From contig JAHDDX010000002.1 of NCBI GenBank assembly GCA_020629135.1, positions 22,418 to 86,417 on the forward strand: a stretch of 64,000 nucleotides of DNA, read 5' to 3'. Origin of the DNA: Hellea sp. GTDB lineage: Bacteria; Pseudomonadota; Alphaproteobacteria; Caulobacterales; Maricaulaceae. Positions 8,573 to 19,300 of this stretch are shown here, piece by piece. Position numbers and translations under genes: made by a program. The notes beneath the pieces were generated by a model that did not search any database, was not told the DNA's origin, and saw only the letters and a program-made list of their open reading frames with translations. Position 1 is the stretch's first letter. The number at the start of each line of letters is the position of its first letter.

Positions 8573-9988
8573 ATGACCTATAAATTTAACCCCTCAGACC
8601 ATTCCATTTTGCTGGATGTCGACAGCTATAAAGGCTCTCACTTCCTGCAATACCCGCCGGGCACTGAATATGTCAGCAGCTATATTGAGAGCCGTGGCGG
8701 CAAATTTGAAAACCATGTCATGTTTGGTTTGCAGGTTTACCTGAAGCGTTATCTCTCCCGACCGATCACCCAGGACGAGATCGACTATGCAGCCGAACTT
8801 TGGGCGGCTCATGGTGTTCCGTTTAACCGGGCGGGCTGGGAATATATCCTCAAAGAACATGATGGTTTCCTGCCGCTGCAAATCAAAGCGGTCAAAGAAG
8901 GCACCGTTCTGTCCGTCAAAAATGCGATTGTGCAGATAATCAATACCGACCCGAAGGTCCCTTGGCTGACCTCATTTTTGGAAACCGCTTTGCTTCGCGC
9001 GGTCTGGTATCCGAGCACAGTGGCGACCTTGTCCTGGACGGTCAAACAGATTATTCGCGGATATCTGAATGAGACTTGCGAAAATCCTGAGGCCGAATTG
9101 CCGTTTAAGCTTCATGATTTCGGCGCCCGCGGCGTGTCCAGCGCCGAGAGTGCGGCGCTTGGCGGGCTCGCCCATATGGTCAATTTCATGGGCTCTGATA
9201 CTGTCGGTGCGATCGGTTATGCCCGCGCCTATTACGACGAGGCCATGCCGGCCTTTTCAATCCCGGCGGCTGAGCACAGCACCATAACCAGCTGGGGCAA
9301 AGACCGAGAGATCGACGCCTTTGCCAATATGATCGAACAATTCGGCGGCAAAGATAAACTCGTGGCGGTTGTGTCCGACAGCTATGACATCTACAAAGCC
9401 ACGCGCGACTATTGGGGCGTCCACCTCAAGGAGCGGGTTGAGGCCATGGGCGGAACGCTTGTGGTTCGCCCTGATAGTGGCGATCCGCGCATTGTGCCGG
9501 TTGAAGTCGTTGAGATTCTGGGCGAGGCCTTTGGATTTGAAACCAATGCCAAAGGTTACAATGTTCTGCCCAGCTGTGTTCGCGTCATCCAGGGCGACGG
9601 GGTCAACCCGGACAGTATTCGCGATATTTTGCAAGCCTTGAAAGACAAGGGCTGGTCCGCGGAAAACATCGCATTCGGAATGGGCGGCGCGCTCTTACAA
9701 AAAGGGGTTGATCGCGACACCATGAAATGGGCGATGAAGGCCAATGCCACCAAACGCGCGGGTGATCCGGTCTGGCATGATGTGTTCAAAGACCCGATCA
9801 CCGATAAAGGCAAAATCTCCAAGCGCGGCATTCAAGCCTTGATCAAAACCGAATCTGGCTTTGAAAATGTGCGACGGGATAGCATACCAGACACGGTTCA
9901 GGACCTGCTTGAAACTGTTTGGGAAAATGGAAAACTTCTGCGGGACCAGTCTTTGGCAGACGTTCGGGCCTTGAGCGAAATATTTTAA
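8573..9988 (+). CDS. nadV: Nicotinamide phosphoribosyltransferase
   Basis: Makes NMN from nicotinamide and PRPP, feeding NadM. The 471 residues are collinear with the NAMPT/NadV family. Recognisable blocks are DSYKGSHFLQYPPGTEY near the N-terminus, HDFGARGVSS, VVRPDSGDP, RVIQGDGV and FGMGGALLQKGVDRDTMK. AAGGAG lies upstream of the ATG. The nadM-nadV pair gives a nicotinamide salvage route independent of nicotinamidase. Downstream lies a GC hairpin at 9996-10015. Confidence 0.96.
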   Translation: MTYKFNPSDHSILLDVDSYKGSHFLQYPPGTEYVSSYIESRGGKFENHVMFGLQVYLKRYLSRPITQDEIDYAAELWAAHGVPFNRAGWEYILKEHDGFLPLQIKAVKEGTVLSVKNAIVQIINTDPKVPWLTSFLETALLRAVWYPSTVATLSWTVKQIIRGYLNETCENPEAELPFKLHDFGARGVSSAESAALGGLAHMVNFMGSDTVGAIGYARAYYDEAMPAFSIPAAEHSTITSWGKDREIDAFANMIEQFGGKDKLVAVVSDSYDIYKATRDYWGVHLKERVEAMGGTLVVRPDSGDPRIVPVEVVEILGEAFGFETNAKGYNVLPSCVRVIQGDGVNPDSIRDILQALKDKGWSAENIAFGMGGALLQKGVDRDTMKWAMKANATKRAGDPVWHDVFKDPITDKGKISKRGIQALIKTESGFENVRRDSIPDTVQDLLETVWENGKLLRDQSLADVRALSEIF

Positions 9989-9995
9989 ATCCAGC

Positions 9996-10015
9996 ATGGC
10001 CGGTTCGCCGGCCAT
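9996..10015 (+). terminator. UUCG-capped hairpin after nadV
   Basis: An 8-bp perfect stem, ATGGCCGG and CCGGCCAT, closed by the very stable TTCG tetraloop, 7 nt after the nadV stop. No U-run follows, so it may be an imperfect terminator or an mRNA 3'-end stabiliser. Confidence 0.45.
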
Positions 10016-10064
10016 AACTGCCCTGCCCGCTTGCCAAATCGGACTGTTGGCGTAGAACGCTCTT

Positions 10065-10511
10065 ATGAAAAAATTATGTCTTATTCCAGTTGCCACTCTG
10101 ATCCTGAGCGCTTGTGCGACAACGCCGGATCCGGCCAAAGTCTGCACCGCTGAATGGATACAGCCCCGCACAGAAAAAGCCGTCAGCGCCATTGAAAAAG
10201 ACACGCGCGGCGTGATTAAAAACCTGCGCAAAGTTGCCCTGAGCTATGCGGATGGTAAGAAGCCCGGACCGTTGACGATGTGGTCTCTGTCCAATTCCGT
10301 TAAAAAACTGGAAAGTGAGCTTGAGAGTGGACGCGGCATTCGCGACCTGCGTATGCTCGCCCGGACTTGCGATGATCCGAAAATCATCTCGGATACGATG
10401 GGACGTTATCTGCGCTCCCACAATCTTCCTGACGGTTTAATCCGCTTTATTGAAAACCTGGATGATTATCAAAAAATCCTGTCACCGGAATTTGGCTTGG
10501 AAAAAACATAA
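10065..10511 (+). CDS. Small lipoprotein, family not recognised
   Basis: 148 residues beginning with a lipoprotein signal peptide: MKKLCLIPVATLIL then the lipobox LSAC, lipidated Cys at residue 17. The mature part is helical and charged, with three further cysteines (around KVCTAEW, ARTCDD) but no known motif. It stands alone after nadV with a 76-nt gap. A periplasmic, probably outer-membrane-anchored protein of unknown function. Confidence 0.7.
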   Translation: MKKLCLIPVATLILSACATTPDPAKVCTAEWIQPRTEKAVSAIEKDTRGVIKNLRKVALSYADGKKPGPLTMWSLSNSVKKLESELESGRGIRDLRMLARTCDDPKIISDTMGRYLRSHNLPDGLIRFIENLDDYQKILSPEFGLEKT

Positions 10512-10562
10512 AATTTTTAGCCCGGACTCGCCCAATCTAGACTTTAATGTTAAGGCTCGATC

Positions 10563-10907
10563 ATGGCTTTGATGATCTTGTTCTTTTTCATTCCACTCAT
10601 AATCCCATTTTTGATTGTCGGGTTTTGGCGAAGAAGGCCCGTTTGGGCCTTTATTGTAGCCGCGGTATTTGCCATGCTTTTACCAGCCGCCACGGGTATA
10701 GTTAAGACGGTTCAAGCCCTCCATATTTACGGCGCAGGCGATCCACAATTAATGGCTGGCGGAATAAGTGAAGCGCTCGTGACAACTTTGCTTTCAGCTA
10801 TTGTATACCTGCCGCTCCTGTTTGGATTTCAATGGATTATTCGACGTCATTTTAGAGACAAAGACGCCGAAAAACTCGCCGAGAAGAACGTTCAAAATAA
10901 TAGCTAA
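10563..10907 (+). CDS. Small integral membrane protein, unknown
   Basis: 114 residues with three hydrophobic segments (about 1-21, 27-46 and 73-92) separated by an RRRP positive patch and ending in a charged cytoplasmic tail (DKDAEKLAEKN). Positive-inside reasoning places the RRR loop in the cytoplasm. The N-terminus is rich in Phe, Ile and Pro. No family recognised. The gene lies between a lipoprotein gene and trhO on the same strand. Confidence 0.6.
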   Translation: MALMILFFFIPLIIPFLIVGFWRRRPVWAFIVAAVFAMLLPAATGIVKTVQALHIYGAGDPQLMAGGISEALVTTLLSAIVYLPLLFGFQWIIRRHFRDKDAEKLAEKNVQNNS

Positions 10908-10978
10908 AACCAACTAAATACGGTTTCTGACTACCTAGTTGATTGACCTTTTTCACTGTCAGGCGTAAAGCGCGCGCC

Positions 10979-11890
10979 ATGACTTATTGTGTAGCGGCGC
11001 TGTACCATTTTACCCGCCTGAACGACTTTGAAGAACTGAAAGCACCACTTTTGGATCTGTGCAATATGTACGGAATTAAGGGGACAATTCTGCTTGCCCG
11101 CGAAGGGATTAACGGCACGGTAGCAGGCACGGATCAAGCCATCGCAGATATGCTGGGTTTTCTGCGCGCAGACCCAAGACTGACCCAATTGGAGCATAAA
11201 GAAAGCCGCGCGACCGAGATGCCGTTTTACCGAATGAAGGTTCGGTTGAAAAAAGAAATCGTCACCATGGGCGTGGACGGCGTTGACCCCAATGACATTG
11301 TTGGCACTTATGTCGCCCCGGCGGATTGGAACGAACTGATCTCGGACCCTGATGTGGTTTTAATCGACACCCGTAATGACTATGAAGTTGAGATTGGCAC
11401 ATTTAAGGGGGCCATTAATCCCAATACCGAAACTTTTCGCGAATTCCCGCAATGGGTCGCTGACAATCAGGACCAGCTAAAAAAACCCAAAGTCGCTATG
11501 TTTTGCACCGGCGGCATTAGGTGTGAAAAAGCCAGCTCTTTCATGAAACAGCAAGGCTATGATGAGGTCTTTCATCTGAAAGGCGGTATCTTGAAATATC
11601 TGGAAACCCAACCCGAAGACGAAAGCCTTTGGGAAGGCGATTGTTTCGTCTTTGATCAGCGCGTCGCTGTAGGACACGGCCTAAGCGAAAGTGATTATGA
11701 TCAGTGCTTTGCCTGCCGTTATCCGATTACTGAAGATGACAAAGAACACCCACTTTATGTCAAAGGCGTCTCCTGTCCGCGCTGTCACAACCGCATGAGC
11801 GAAGACCAACGCGCCCGTTTCGCTGAACGCCAGAAACAAATCGAACTGGCCAAGCAACGGGGTGAAGCCCATATTGGCCGGGACGGATAG
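10979..11890 (+). CDS. trhO: tRNA uridine(34) hydroxylase TrhO (YceA), rhodanese type
   Basis: Oxygen-dependent hydroxylase that makes 5-hydroxyuridine at tRNA wobble position 34. The 303 residues hold the N-terminal acylphosphatase-like half, then a rhodanese domain with the active-site loop [11 protein letters not shown]. The C-terminus carries a CxxC pair region ([13 protein letters not shown]), as in other family members. I start at the ATG at 10979 because [12 protein letters not shown] is the usual family N-terminus; an earlier in-frame start at 10943 is less likely. The next gene follows 6 nt after the stop. Confidence 0.93.
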   Translation: MTYCVAALYHFTRLNDFEELKAPLLDLCNMYGIKGTILLAREGINGTVAGTDQAIADMLGFLRADPRLTQLEHKESRATEMPFYRMKVRLKKEIVTMGVDGVDPNDIVGTYVAPADWNELISDPDVVLIDTRNDYEVEIGTFKGAINPNTETFREFPQWVADNQDQLKKPKVAMFCTGGIRCEKASSFMKQQGYDEVFHLKGGILKYLETQPEDESLWEGDCFVFDQRVAVGHGLSESDYDQCFACRYPITEDDKEHPLYVKGVSCPRCHNRMSEDQRARFAERQKQIELAKQRGEAHIGRDG

Positions 11891-11896
11891 ATCGTT

Positions 11897-12367
11897 ATGC
11901 GCGGCGCAAATCAGGACAGCTGGGACCGGAAAAAATTCAAAAATTTGAAAAAAATCCCCTATGCGGATGAGTTTGATCCGTCTGAGGTTCGAACACTTAA
12001 ACGTGGCCTTGTTCCAAAAGCCAAAGAAGACAAGTGGTTCATCTATTTTAAAAAACACACAATGTTTTTTCACCGCCGTAGAACCGGTCAAGGCGCTTAT
12101 CAGGTTCGGCTTAAATTACGACGGGATGGTTCAGCCAAAGTGAAATGGGCCAAGGCCAGCAAGGATGTAATCGTAATTGACAAACATTATGAAGCCGCTT
12201 TGCTCGACTTTCTAATCGCGAATTTATTGCTGGAACTGGATATCGATTTTCCCAGGCATGTTAAAATTGAAGAACCCGCCAAAGGTGTGTTTCAGAAAAC
12301 GGTCGCCGGCACCGAAAACAAAGAGACTATCGTCTCCAAAAGAGATTTGCGAGGCGCGTTTAAATAG
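11897..12367 (+). CDS. Conserved hypothetical protein, basic, 156 residues
   Basis: Cytoplasmic, highly basic protein with no signal peptide. The stretch KEDKWFIYFKK followed by FFHRRRTGQGAYQVRL recalls a recurring motif in uncharacterised bacterial proteins, but I cannot name a family with certainty. It follows trhO by 6 nt and is probably co-transcribed. Its last 8 bases overlap tail-to-tail with the convergent lipoprotein peptidase gene. Confidence 0.65.
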   Translation: MRGANQDSWDRKKFKNLKKIPYADEFDPSEVRTLKRGLVPKAKEDKWFIYFKKHTMFFHRRRTGQGAYQVRLKLRRDGSAKVKWAKASKDVIVIDKHYEAALLDFLIANLLLELDIDFPRHVKIEEPAKGVFQKTVAGTENKETIVSKRDLRGAFK

Positions 12368-13805
12368 GCGGGTCAAATTCAATGTTATCGGCCGCGATCG
12401 TTACTGCGACCCCCTGCTCGGCAAATGCTTTTTGCAAAAACAATTCCGGTTGTTCTACCAATCCCAAGGTCATTTCATTTATTGTATCTCGCGCTTTCAT
12501 TCCCCCGGAACATTGGCCTAAAGATTCCAGGTAAAGATCTTGACCATATAATCCGTCTTGACTGGAACTTATCATCGATTTCCAAATGTCTATATAGTCG
12601 AGCTCGTCGGGTCTACATGCGAGATCGGTTAACAATCCAATGACAAATCCACAGTCATAATAATCCCGAAAACGACCTTCTTTGGCGGCCAGATTTAAAG
12701 GACCACGACCAAGAGCTGCACCACATTGCCGATAAAAACCACTGGTTTTTTGGTTCAAAAATTCGGGCGTCGCAAGATCATTCTTCAAGACCGCTTTGTA
12801 GGTCAACATATCAGCCCCACCTTCATGTAACCATTGAGCATCCATAATATCAGAACTTTCGTCTTCAGGTCTGATAGTGAAATAATCCGGTTTTGCCGCT
12901 CCGAAGGCGTTCCACACATGCGCAACTTCATGCGCCGCAACCCAAGCTAGCTCCAGCCCCAGGGTCCCATCCGCTTTGTCCCAGCCAGAGCCCGTCAAGT
13001 GGAAATGAATCTGATTAGATAATACGCCGCCTTCTATCGATGTCCCTTGCATTTGTTCATCCGGCATGAATGAAATTAAAGTCAGTCTGTTTGGACCATC
13101 CGCTGCGCCGAGTTTGGCATTAAAATAAGCGGCTGAGAGGGTCATTACATCGGTAATTTTGGATCTTAGCTCATCCGGAAGCCCGGGATCGACAATTAGC
13201 GACCCGCCACTAAATTCACTTACCGGGACATTTCCGAAAACGGCATATGTATCCGTCTCGTCTGTTGTTCCGGTCATAGTGTAGCGTTTATCGCGCCATT
13301 TACCATCGGCGAAAATGGTTTTAAAATGCCCAGGAGTTACCTGTATTTCACTTATACGTTCTGAAGGTTCAAAAGTTCCGTCCAAATCGGTTGGATGAAC
13401 CCGAAATTGCCCCATATAGACTCGCTCAGCGCCATTAGAAAATGCGCCGAACAATAAATATTCTTTGGAAATAGGGCCTCGAAACGGTGAAACTAAGGCC
13501 TCAACACTTTGTATCTTTTTTCCAGATTTAGAATAAATAACATCAACATTATTCCGCCGCTTTAAGTCTAAATCTTCATTTGAAAATGCCCACTGCTCAG
13601 GTCTATGACTTCCGGTATTTCGCAAAAATCCCAGAGCCTCAACCGGTTCTGGAGATTGAATTTTAACCGACCATTTTTCTCCTGAGAGCGGCTCGATCTC
13701 GATCGATATCTGAGATGACCGAGGCTTGCTATCTTTCAACATGTTGTCCTGACAAGCCGATAAAAGGAACGTCAATGCTATTGCAATATGGTAAATGGAG
13801 CGCAT
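12360..13805 (-). CDS. Lipoprotein with gluzincin-type peptidase motif
   Basis: 481 residues. The start at 13805 has a good GAGGATC ribosome site and gives a lipoprotein signal peptide with lipobox LSAC; an upstream in-frame ATG at 13838 is disfavoured. The zinc motif HEVAH is followed by WLHEGGADM, the spaced Glu/Asp pattern seen in M1/M61-like gluzincins, so it is probably an envelope-anchored metallopeptidase. The N-terminal 200 residues look like beta-rich accessory domains. It overlaps the upstream convergent gene by 8 nt and has no visible terminator. Substrate unknown. Confidence 0.75.
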   Translation of the reverse strand: MRSIYHIAIALTFLLSACQDNMLKDSKPRSSQISIEIEPLSGEKWSVKIQSPEPVEALGFLRNTGSHRPEQWAFSNEDLDLKRRNNVDVIYSKSGKKIQSVEALVSPFRGPISKEYLLFGAFSNGAERVYMGQFRVHPTDLDGTFEPSERISEIQVTPGHFKTIFADGKWRDKRYTMTGTTDETDTYAVFGNVPVSEFSGGSLIVDPGLPDELRSKITDVMTLSAAYFNAKLGAADGPNRLTLISFMPDEQMQGTSIEGGVLSNQIHFHLTGSGWDKADGTLGLELAWVAAHEVAHVWNAFGAAKPDYFTIRPEDESSDIMDAQWLHEGGADMLTYKAVLKNDLATPEFLNQKTSGFYRQCGAALGRGPLNLAAKEGRFRDYYDCGFVIGLLTDLACRPDELDYIDIWKSMISSSQDGLYGQDLYLESLGQCSGGMKARDTINEMTLGLVEQPELFLQKAFAEQGVAVTIAADNIEFDPPI

Positions 13806-13894
13806 GTGATCCTCATTTTGACTACATCTGTAATCCATTGCACATTTTGCAATAGTAGGTAAGTTAAACTTTGTTACGATCTATTCATATTGAA

Positions 13895-14524
13895 ATGCCA
13901 AATTCGATTTTATATTCCTTTCGACGATGTCCCTATGCCATGCGCGGGCGGATGGCGCTGCATGTCAGCGGGCTCGACTATGAACACCGCGAAGTCCTTT
14001 TGCGCGATAAGCCAAAGGACATGCTCGACGCCTCACCCAAAGGGACGGTCCCGGTTTTCATCCTTGGGGACGGCACAGTGATCGATGAAAGCCTTAATCT
14101 GATGGCATATACTTTGGAGCACAATGACCCTATGGGTTGGATGGATGGTGATGATGCTGAGATGGAACATCTGATCCACATAAACGACCACAAGTTCAAA
14201 ACTCATCTCGACCGCTACAAATATGCGAGTCGTTATAAAGACGACGCCAAACGCGGCGATGTGGATTTAGGCCACCGTGAACAAGCCGAGACCTATATTC
14301 GGTCTTATGAAGACCGCCTGCAAAAGGGGAAATATCTTCTTGGGAGCAAGCAAAGCCTGGCCGATATAGCTATTTTTCCATTTATGCGCCAATTCGCGAA
14401 TACGGACCGCACGTGGTGGGATAGTGCTCCCTACCCGGCCACCCATGGCTGGCTTGAACGACACATCAATTCGGATTTGTTCAAAGCCATTATGGTCAAG
14501 CACCCTGTTTGGAAAGCTGAATAG
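13895..14524 (+). CDS. Glutathione S-transferase family protein
   Basis: 209 residues with an N-terminal thioredoxin-fold GST domain beginning LYSFRRCPYAMRGRMAL, where Cys lies in the position used by glutaredoxin-like and omega-class GSTs. The conserved cis-Pro block reads KGTVPVFIL, and VIDESLNLMAY matches the glutathione-binding E-S motif. The C-terminal helical half has the typical LADIAIFPFMRQF. I chose the ATG at 13895, since the fold starts there; an in-frame codon at 13871 would add eight residues. Probably glutathione-dependent reduction or detoxification; substrate unknown. Confidence 0.85.
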   Translation: MPNSILYSFRRCPYAMRGRMALHVSGLDYEHREVLLRDKPKDMLDASPKGTVPVFILGDGTVIDESLNLMAYTLEHNDPMGWMDGDDAEMEHLIHINDHKFKTHLDRYKYASRYKDDAKRGDVDLGHREQAETYIRSYEDRLQKGKYLLGSKQSLADIAIFPFMRQFANTDRTWWDSAPYPATHGWLERHINSDLFKAIMVKHPVWKAE

Positions 14525-14594
14525 AACATAAACATCGCATTCAGCGATCGCTCAATTCCTATGCTATAGTCTCCGGTAAAATCGGGAGATTACT

Positions 14595-15803
14595 ATGCGA
14601 TTTTTGATCATGTTCTTTGGGGCCGTCGGATTATTGACATCGCCAGCGACGGCCCAGATTGACGATATTTTGGACGATATTTTTGGCAAACGCAGCGGGA
14701 ACACTTACCCCTATCCGGGAGGCCAGTATCCGGGCTTTGGCACGATTGAAAATATCCCTGTCGAAATTGATATCAGCACACAGCGTAATCTTGATGACCA
14801 CATTCTGATCGTCTCAGCCTATGCGCCACCGGTGCCCAATGTGCGCGAAAGCCGACCACGCCTTTTGGGACAAACCCGAATTTTGCTCAACGGCCTTGGC
14901 AATCAAATGAACCTGGTGGTCGCAGCACCGGACACAATTACCCGTGATATTCCCGAGGCCCGGCTGAGCGCCGAGATCATCGACGCCAATGATCAGACCG
15001 TGATGATCAGCCGGCAAGATGCCTATTACCGGGGTCGCCAACCGGCTGCACTTGAATTGATCGCGAGTGGCCTTGCGGGATCAAATCCGCCGCCGCCCAT
15101 TTCTGGCACGGTTGAAACCGTGCGCGGTGATGTCAATATTGCTAGTCAGAACAACCAGCTTTTCAGAGGCGGCACCCTAGTAGTTGAACTGGTAGAAGAT
15201 GGACTCGCTGGCGGGCCAGGCGCGCAGACAGTACTAGGCCAAACCCGGATCGATATTGATCAGAAATCTCCGCCCTTTGCCTTTGAGCTCGACCATGTGA
15301 GGTCCGGCGGATCAAATGCACCTGTAAACCTACGGGCCTATATCGAAGACTGGGCTGGACGCCGGGTCATGGAATCGGCGACCCCGACCAGTTACCGCGG
15401 CGCGGGTTCGAATTATAAACTGATGCTCTCGCCCTATTCCGGTACAAGTGTCGTCACTGGCCATCCGGCAACAAGGAATAACCGTGTGGAAGGCGAAGCG
15501 CAATTTGATGCTTTTAAAGGCCTTCCGTCTGGCTCTCGCCTCGAGATCACCATAATGCGCGACTACGGAACTCCAAGTCAGGATAGGGTCATCGCCAAAG
15601 ACGTCATACAATTGGACGGACGATCCGGCTATATTCGGTTTGACGCCAATACACCCGCTATATTATTTGAAACCGGACGGCCGGATCCAATCATAAAAGC
15701 TGAAATACTCGACGACCGCGACCGAGTATTCTTTACAAGCAGCGATCAAACGCTGGCTCGCGGATTTAACACAATACGCCTTTCCCCGACATCGGTGTAT
15801 TGA
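14595..15803 (+). CDS. Exported protein with three YbaY-like repeats
   Basis: 402 residues with a cleavable signal peptide (MRFLIMFFGAVGLLTSPATAQ). After a short acidic and Tyr/Gly/Pro-rich linker come three related beta-rich units, at about 48-145, 155-265 and 290-395. Each contains a strand of the type LxVxLxxxG..., then LGQTRI or VIAKDVI, resembling the YbaY domain of bacterial envelope proteins. The repeats are diverged. GGGAG precedes the start. The next gene, a small lipoprotein with a strong ribosome site, follows 16 nt later, suggesting an envelope operon. Function unknown. Confidence 0.7.
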   Translation: MRFLIMFFGAVGLLTSPATAQIDDILDDIFGKRSGNTYPYPGGQYPGFGTIENIPVEIDISTQRNLDDHILIVSAYAPPVPNVRESRPRLLGQTRILLNGLGNQMNLVVAAPDTITRDIPEARLSAEIIDANDQTVMISRQDAYYRGRQPAALELIASGLAGSNPPPPISGTVETVRGDVNIASQNNQLFRGGTLVVELVEDGLAGGPGAQTVLGQTRIDIDQKSPPFAFELDHVRSGGSNAPVNLRAYIEDWAGRRVMESATPTSYRGAGSNYKLMLSPYSGTSVVTGHPATRNNRVEGEAQFDAFKGLPSGSRLEITIMRDYGTPSQDRVIAKDVIQLDGRSGYIRFDANTPAILFETGRPDPIIKAEILDDRDRVFFTSSDQTLARGFNTIRLSPTSVY

Positions 15804-15819
15804 TCCAAAGGAGGACGGG

Positions 15820-16275
15820 ATGACAACTCTAACAAAAATGACCGCTTTGTGCGGCGCCGCGATTATTGCAGCCTGCGCAAGCATGGAAGGCGACAGTAAT
15901 CAGCCGCGCGGTATCGCGGCTTTTGCCGATGATCCAAGACTTGGCGAAGAAATATCAAAGGTATGCTTTTCCAGTACGATTGATGGATTTACGGACGCCA
16001 CGCGTGACACTGTCGTTTTGAAAAAAGGCGTTTCCGATGAATATATTGTCGAGGTTATGGGGAGTTGCCGCGACCTGAAATATGCTCAGCGGATCGGTAT
16101 TGATACACATCTTAGCTGTTTGACCCGCACAGATTATCTTATCGTCTCGGACAGTGCATTTGGAAATTCAACTGGCATAGGGCCAGACCGCTGCCCGATC
16201 AACCGGATTTACAAATGGGATAGCAAAGCGGAAGAAGAGCCTGCTGAAGCGGAAGCCACAGTCGCAACACAGTAA
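15820..16275 (+). CDS. Small lipoprotein, DUF6491-like
   Basis: 151 residues with a lipoprotein signal (MTALCGAAIIAACAS, lipobox IAAC). Four further Cys are spaced through the mature part (VCFSS, GSCRD, LSCLTR, DRCPIN), suggesting periplasmic disulfides. The pattern of a Cys early, RDLKYA and a C-terminal Y-K-W resembles DUF6491 proteins. The tail is acidic and Glu/Ala-rich. AAGGAGG gives a strong ribosome site. It is the last gene before a bidirectional terminator. Confidence 0.65.
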   Translation: MTTLTKMTALCGAAIIAACASMEGDSNQPRGIAAFADDPRLGEEISKVCFSSTIDGFTDATRDTVVLKKGVSDEYIVEVMGSCRDLKYAQRIGIDTHLSCLTRTDYLIVSDSAFGNSTGIGPDRCPINRIYKWDSKAEEEPAEAEATVATQ

Positions 16276-16291
16276 ATCGATCCCAACAAAA

Positions 16292-16320
16292 AAGGCGGGC
16301 CAAAGCCCGCCTTAATTTTT
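16292..16320. terminator. Bidirectional intrinsic terminator
   Basis: Perfect 9-bp stem AAGGCGGGC / GCCCGCCTT with a CAAA loop, flanked by A-run and T-rich sequence on both sides. It lies between the lipoprotein gene and the convergent TonB receptor gene and can serve both. Confidence 0.85.
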
Positions 16321-16338
16321 GCTAGTTAAAATTCCAAC

Positions 16339-19300
16339 TTAGAAATCGTAAGACGCACCGAAACGGATTTCATAAGCGGAAGCGTCTTCGATAATCTCAA
16401 ACGGTTGACCTGGTGCCAATGTTCTTGGGAAGCTTGGATTTCTCAAAACGCCCCACTCGTCATTTAACAAGTTGGTCAGGTTATCGATAGTTACAAAAAC
16501 TTTCGCGCGGTCATCTGCTCGAAGACCAGGGATTTCCTGAGAAATTTTCAGGTCAATTTTTGTCCAGCTTGGTCCAGTAAACTCATTTCTAGATGTCCCT
16601 TGTACAAGAATTGAATCTCCACCTAGGAACGGTGTGAAACGATATAAATCATTTGCAATGTCATTGTCATAGGTCCGGCTGTAAGGACGGCCTGAACTAT
16701 GCTGCAAGAATGCGAAGAACCGTGTATCGTAGTCCTTCCAAAAATCCTTCTTGTAAGAAACCGATGTGGTGAAACGATGCTTAATATTGTAGTTCGACGT
16801 CGAAAGAACTTCTTCCTGCGGGTCTAAGAAAGCGCGACTATTATAGTTCGAAAACGCTACTGAACTAGTCATAGGCTGAACGTCTTTCGCATCCGAATAT
16901 GCGTAACCCATAGTTAATCCCCAGCCAGAATCCCACTTTTTCGAAGCCCCAATCGAAGCCACAAATGAACGGTTTGACAAATCACTATTGGTGAGCGTGA
17001 AGCTATCCATTAGCGGGCTGTCATAATCCGGCACAGTGAATGTAACAGGCTGACCATTAGGGTCTTCCTGGCCAGTCACTGGATCAATCAAGATTGTTGT
17101 CGTTCTTGTCCCGGCTAACTCCAGGTCTCCGCGTTTGATGATCGCCGTATTTTCACCATGTGACCACATTAAATCACCTTGGAATAACCATTGGCCACCA
17201 AATAGGGACTCGCCCGTGTTGAAGTCGGGCCGCCATTCGCCACCAATTGCGAACTTCCAGTCAGATGGAATTTTGAACTCAGGGTCTAAATAGTTGATTT
17301 CAAAATTTCGACCTTGGCCTGAAGAAACACTATCATACATTTGCTGCGGAATAGCGTATCCAGGTGCATTCGGAACTCCACTCTCTGCCCCTGTATAGGC
17401 AAATGAGAACAAATCCAAACCATCATTCCGATCGCGCAATCTGTCACCGACTTGAGTAATGTTGTTGGCAGAATAGTTATTTGACAACCAGACATTCGGG
17501 TTTCCGCCAGAATATCGACCGACACCACCTCGAATTTTTAACTCATCCGTTGCGTCCCAAGAAAATCCAAGGCGAGGCTGCAAAAGCCCCACACCGTCAA
17601 AGTTCTGAGCATTTGAGAACCCGTAATCTGCGACAAATCCGGGGTTTTCAGTTGGGAAATCACTTGATTCATACCAATCATAACGAAGACCAGCAATAAT
17701 GCTCAAATCGTCTTTGATTTGCCATTCGTCTTGCCCATAAACCGTGTTGATCGCGTAGCTCCAGTTGGCGGCCGCATCATTTGGATTATGTGAGGGTGCA
17801 TTGTTATAATAGACTTCGCGTGCCAACCCATTTCTGAAGTTTTCGATAGCGGTTGCATTAACATTACGAAGTTCGTCAAATCTGATTTCTGTTTCAGTAT
17901 GTTGAATGAACAAATTAAACAGGCTGAGATCTTTTCGCTCAATACCACCTGAGAATGTGTGGTTACCCATATCATAATCTGCACGTAATGATAAATCGAG
18001 GAGGTCATAATTTAAATCGTTTGACTGACGACTGTCATCTCCACCGAGATAAACTGTGACATCACCCGTATCGATTTGAATTTCGCCAAAATCATTACCG
18101 CCAAGAGAAATCTGGCGATTGTCAAGCTCAAGATATCCGACACGTAATTCTGTTGAGAAGTTTTCCGTCCAATCAGAGTAAAGAGCTCCTACGTAAGATT
18201 CCAGCTTTGCTCCACGTTCATAAAGGTGATTGGAAAACTCGATTTCATTACTATCACCATCAGAACGAACGATATTAAATCCGTCATTATAATCGTAGGT
18301 AAATGATGCACGATGATTGTCGTTTATATTCCAATCAAGTTTCAACAATATCTTTTCGTCTTCATTGTCAAAACTGTTTGGAATTGTGCCAGGCTCGTAC
18401 CCGTATACGTTTCGTGCGATTTGGGCGATTTCATCAAGCTCCGCCTGAGAGACTTGAAAGGGCCCATTGCCGACAGCTTGGGTAGAAAAGGTATTGGCTC
18501 CCTCTAACTTTTCGTAAGCTGCATGGAAGAATAGTTTGTCTTTAATGATTGGACCGCCAATATTTATACCATAGCGAATTTCATCAAAATCACTCGTGTC
18601 AAAACTGGTTGTAAGACCATCGACCTTACTGCCTCTAAGGCTATCATTTGTATAATCAATAAAAGCACCACCATGAAACTCGTTAGTTCCAGATTTGGTT
18701 ACCGAGTTGATCGCGCAGGCCGTGAATCCACCGTATTTTACGTCAAATGGTGCAATCTCTACTGATACCTGCTCCAGCGCGTCATACGGGAATGGCATAC
18801 GCTCAGTTGGATATCCATTTGAGTTCAATCCAAAAGAGTCATTTACGGCAACCCCGTCCAATGTAATTGAGTTAAAACGGGAGCTTTGACCCACGCATTG
18901 CACTGAATTTATGTCGCCGCGACTTTCGTCAATATAAACCCGTGGGTCTAACCGGATAACATCCGCAATATTTCTGTTAATCGTAGGCGCATCTTCCAAC
19001 TCCGTTAATCCAAAGCTAGCTGACGGCCCAACTGCAACATCTGCCAATACCTGACGCTGCGCGACTACAATGATTTCGTCAGTTTCAGCGCCGCTACCCA
19101 GAACGAAATTCAAATCCGAAGTTCCACCTAAAGACAGTGCCAGCCCCTCAACGCGCTCACCTTGAAATCCACTACTCGTAACTGAGACATCATAAAGTCC
19201 CGAAATCGGAAGGTTTCTTACGGTAAAATTTCCGCCTGAATCCGTTGTTGTTGCTCGGCTCAGTCCGGTCGCTGTGTTTACAACTGTTACAGTTGCACCG

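Noticed and set aside
9695..10231. 178-residue minus-strand open frame over the nadV end
   Set aside because: Antisense to conserved nadV sequence and to the signal peptide of the next gene; no ribosome site.
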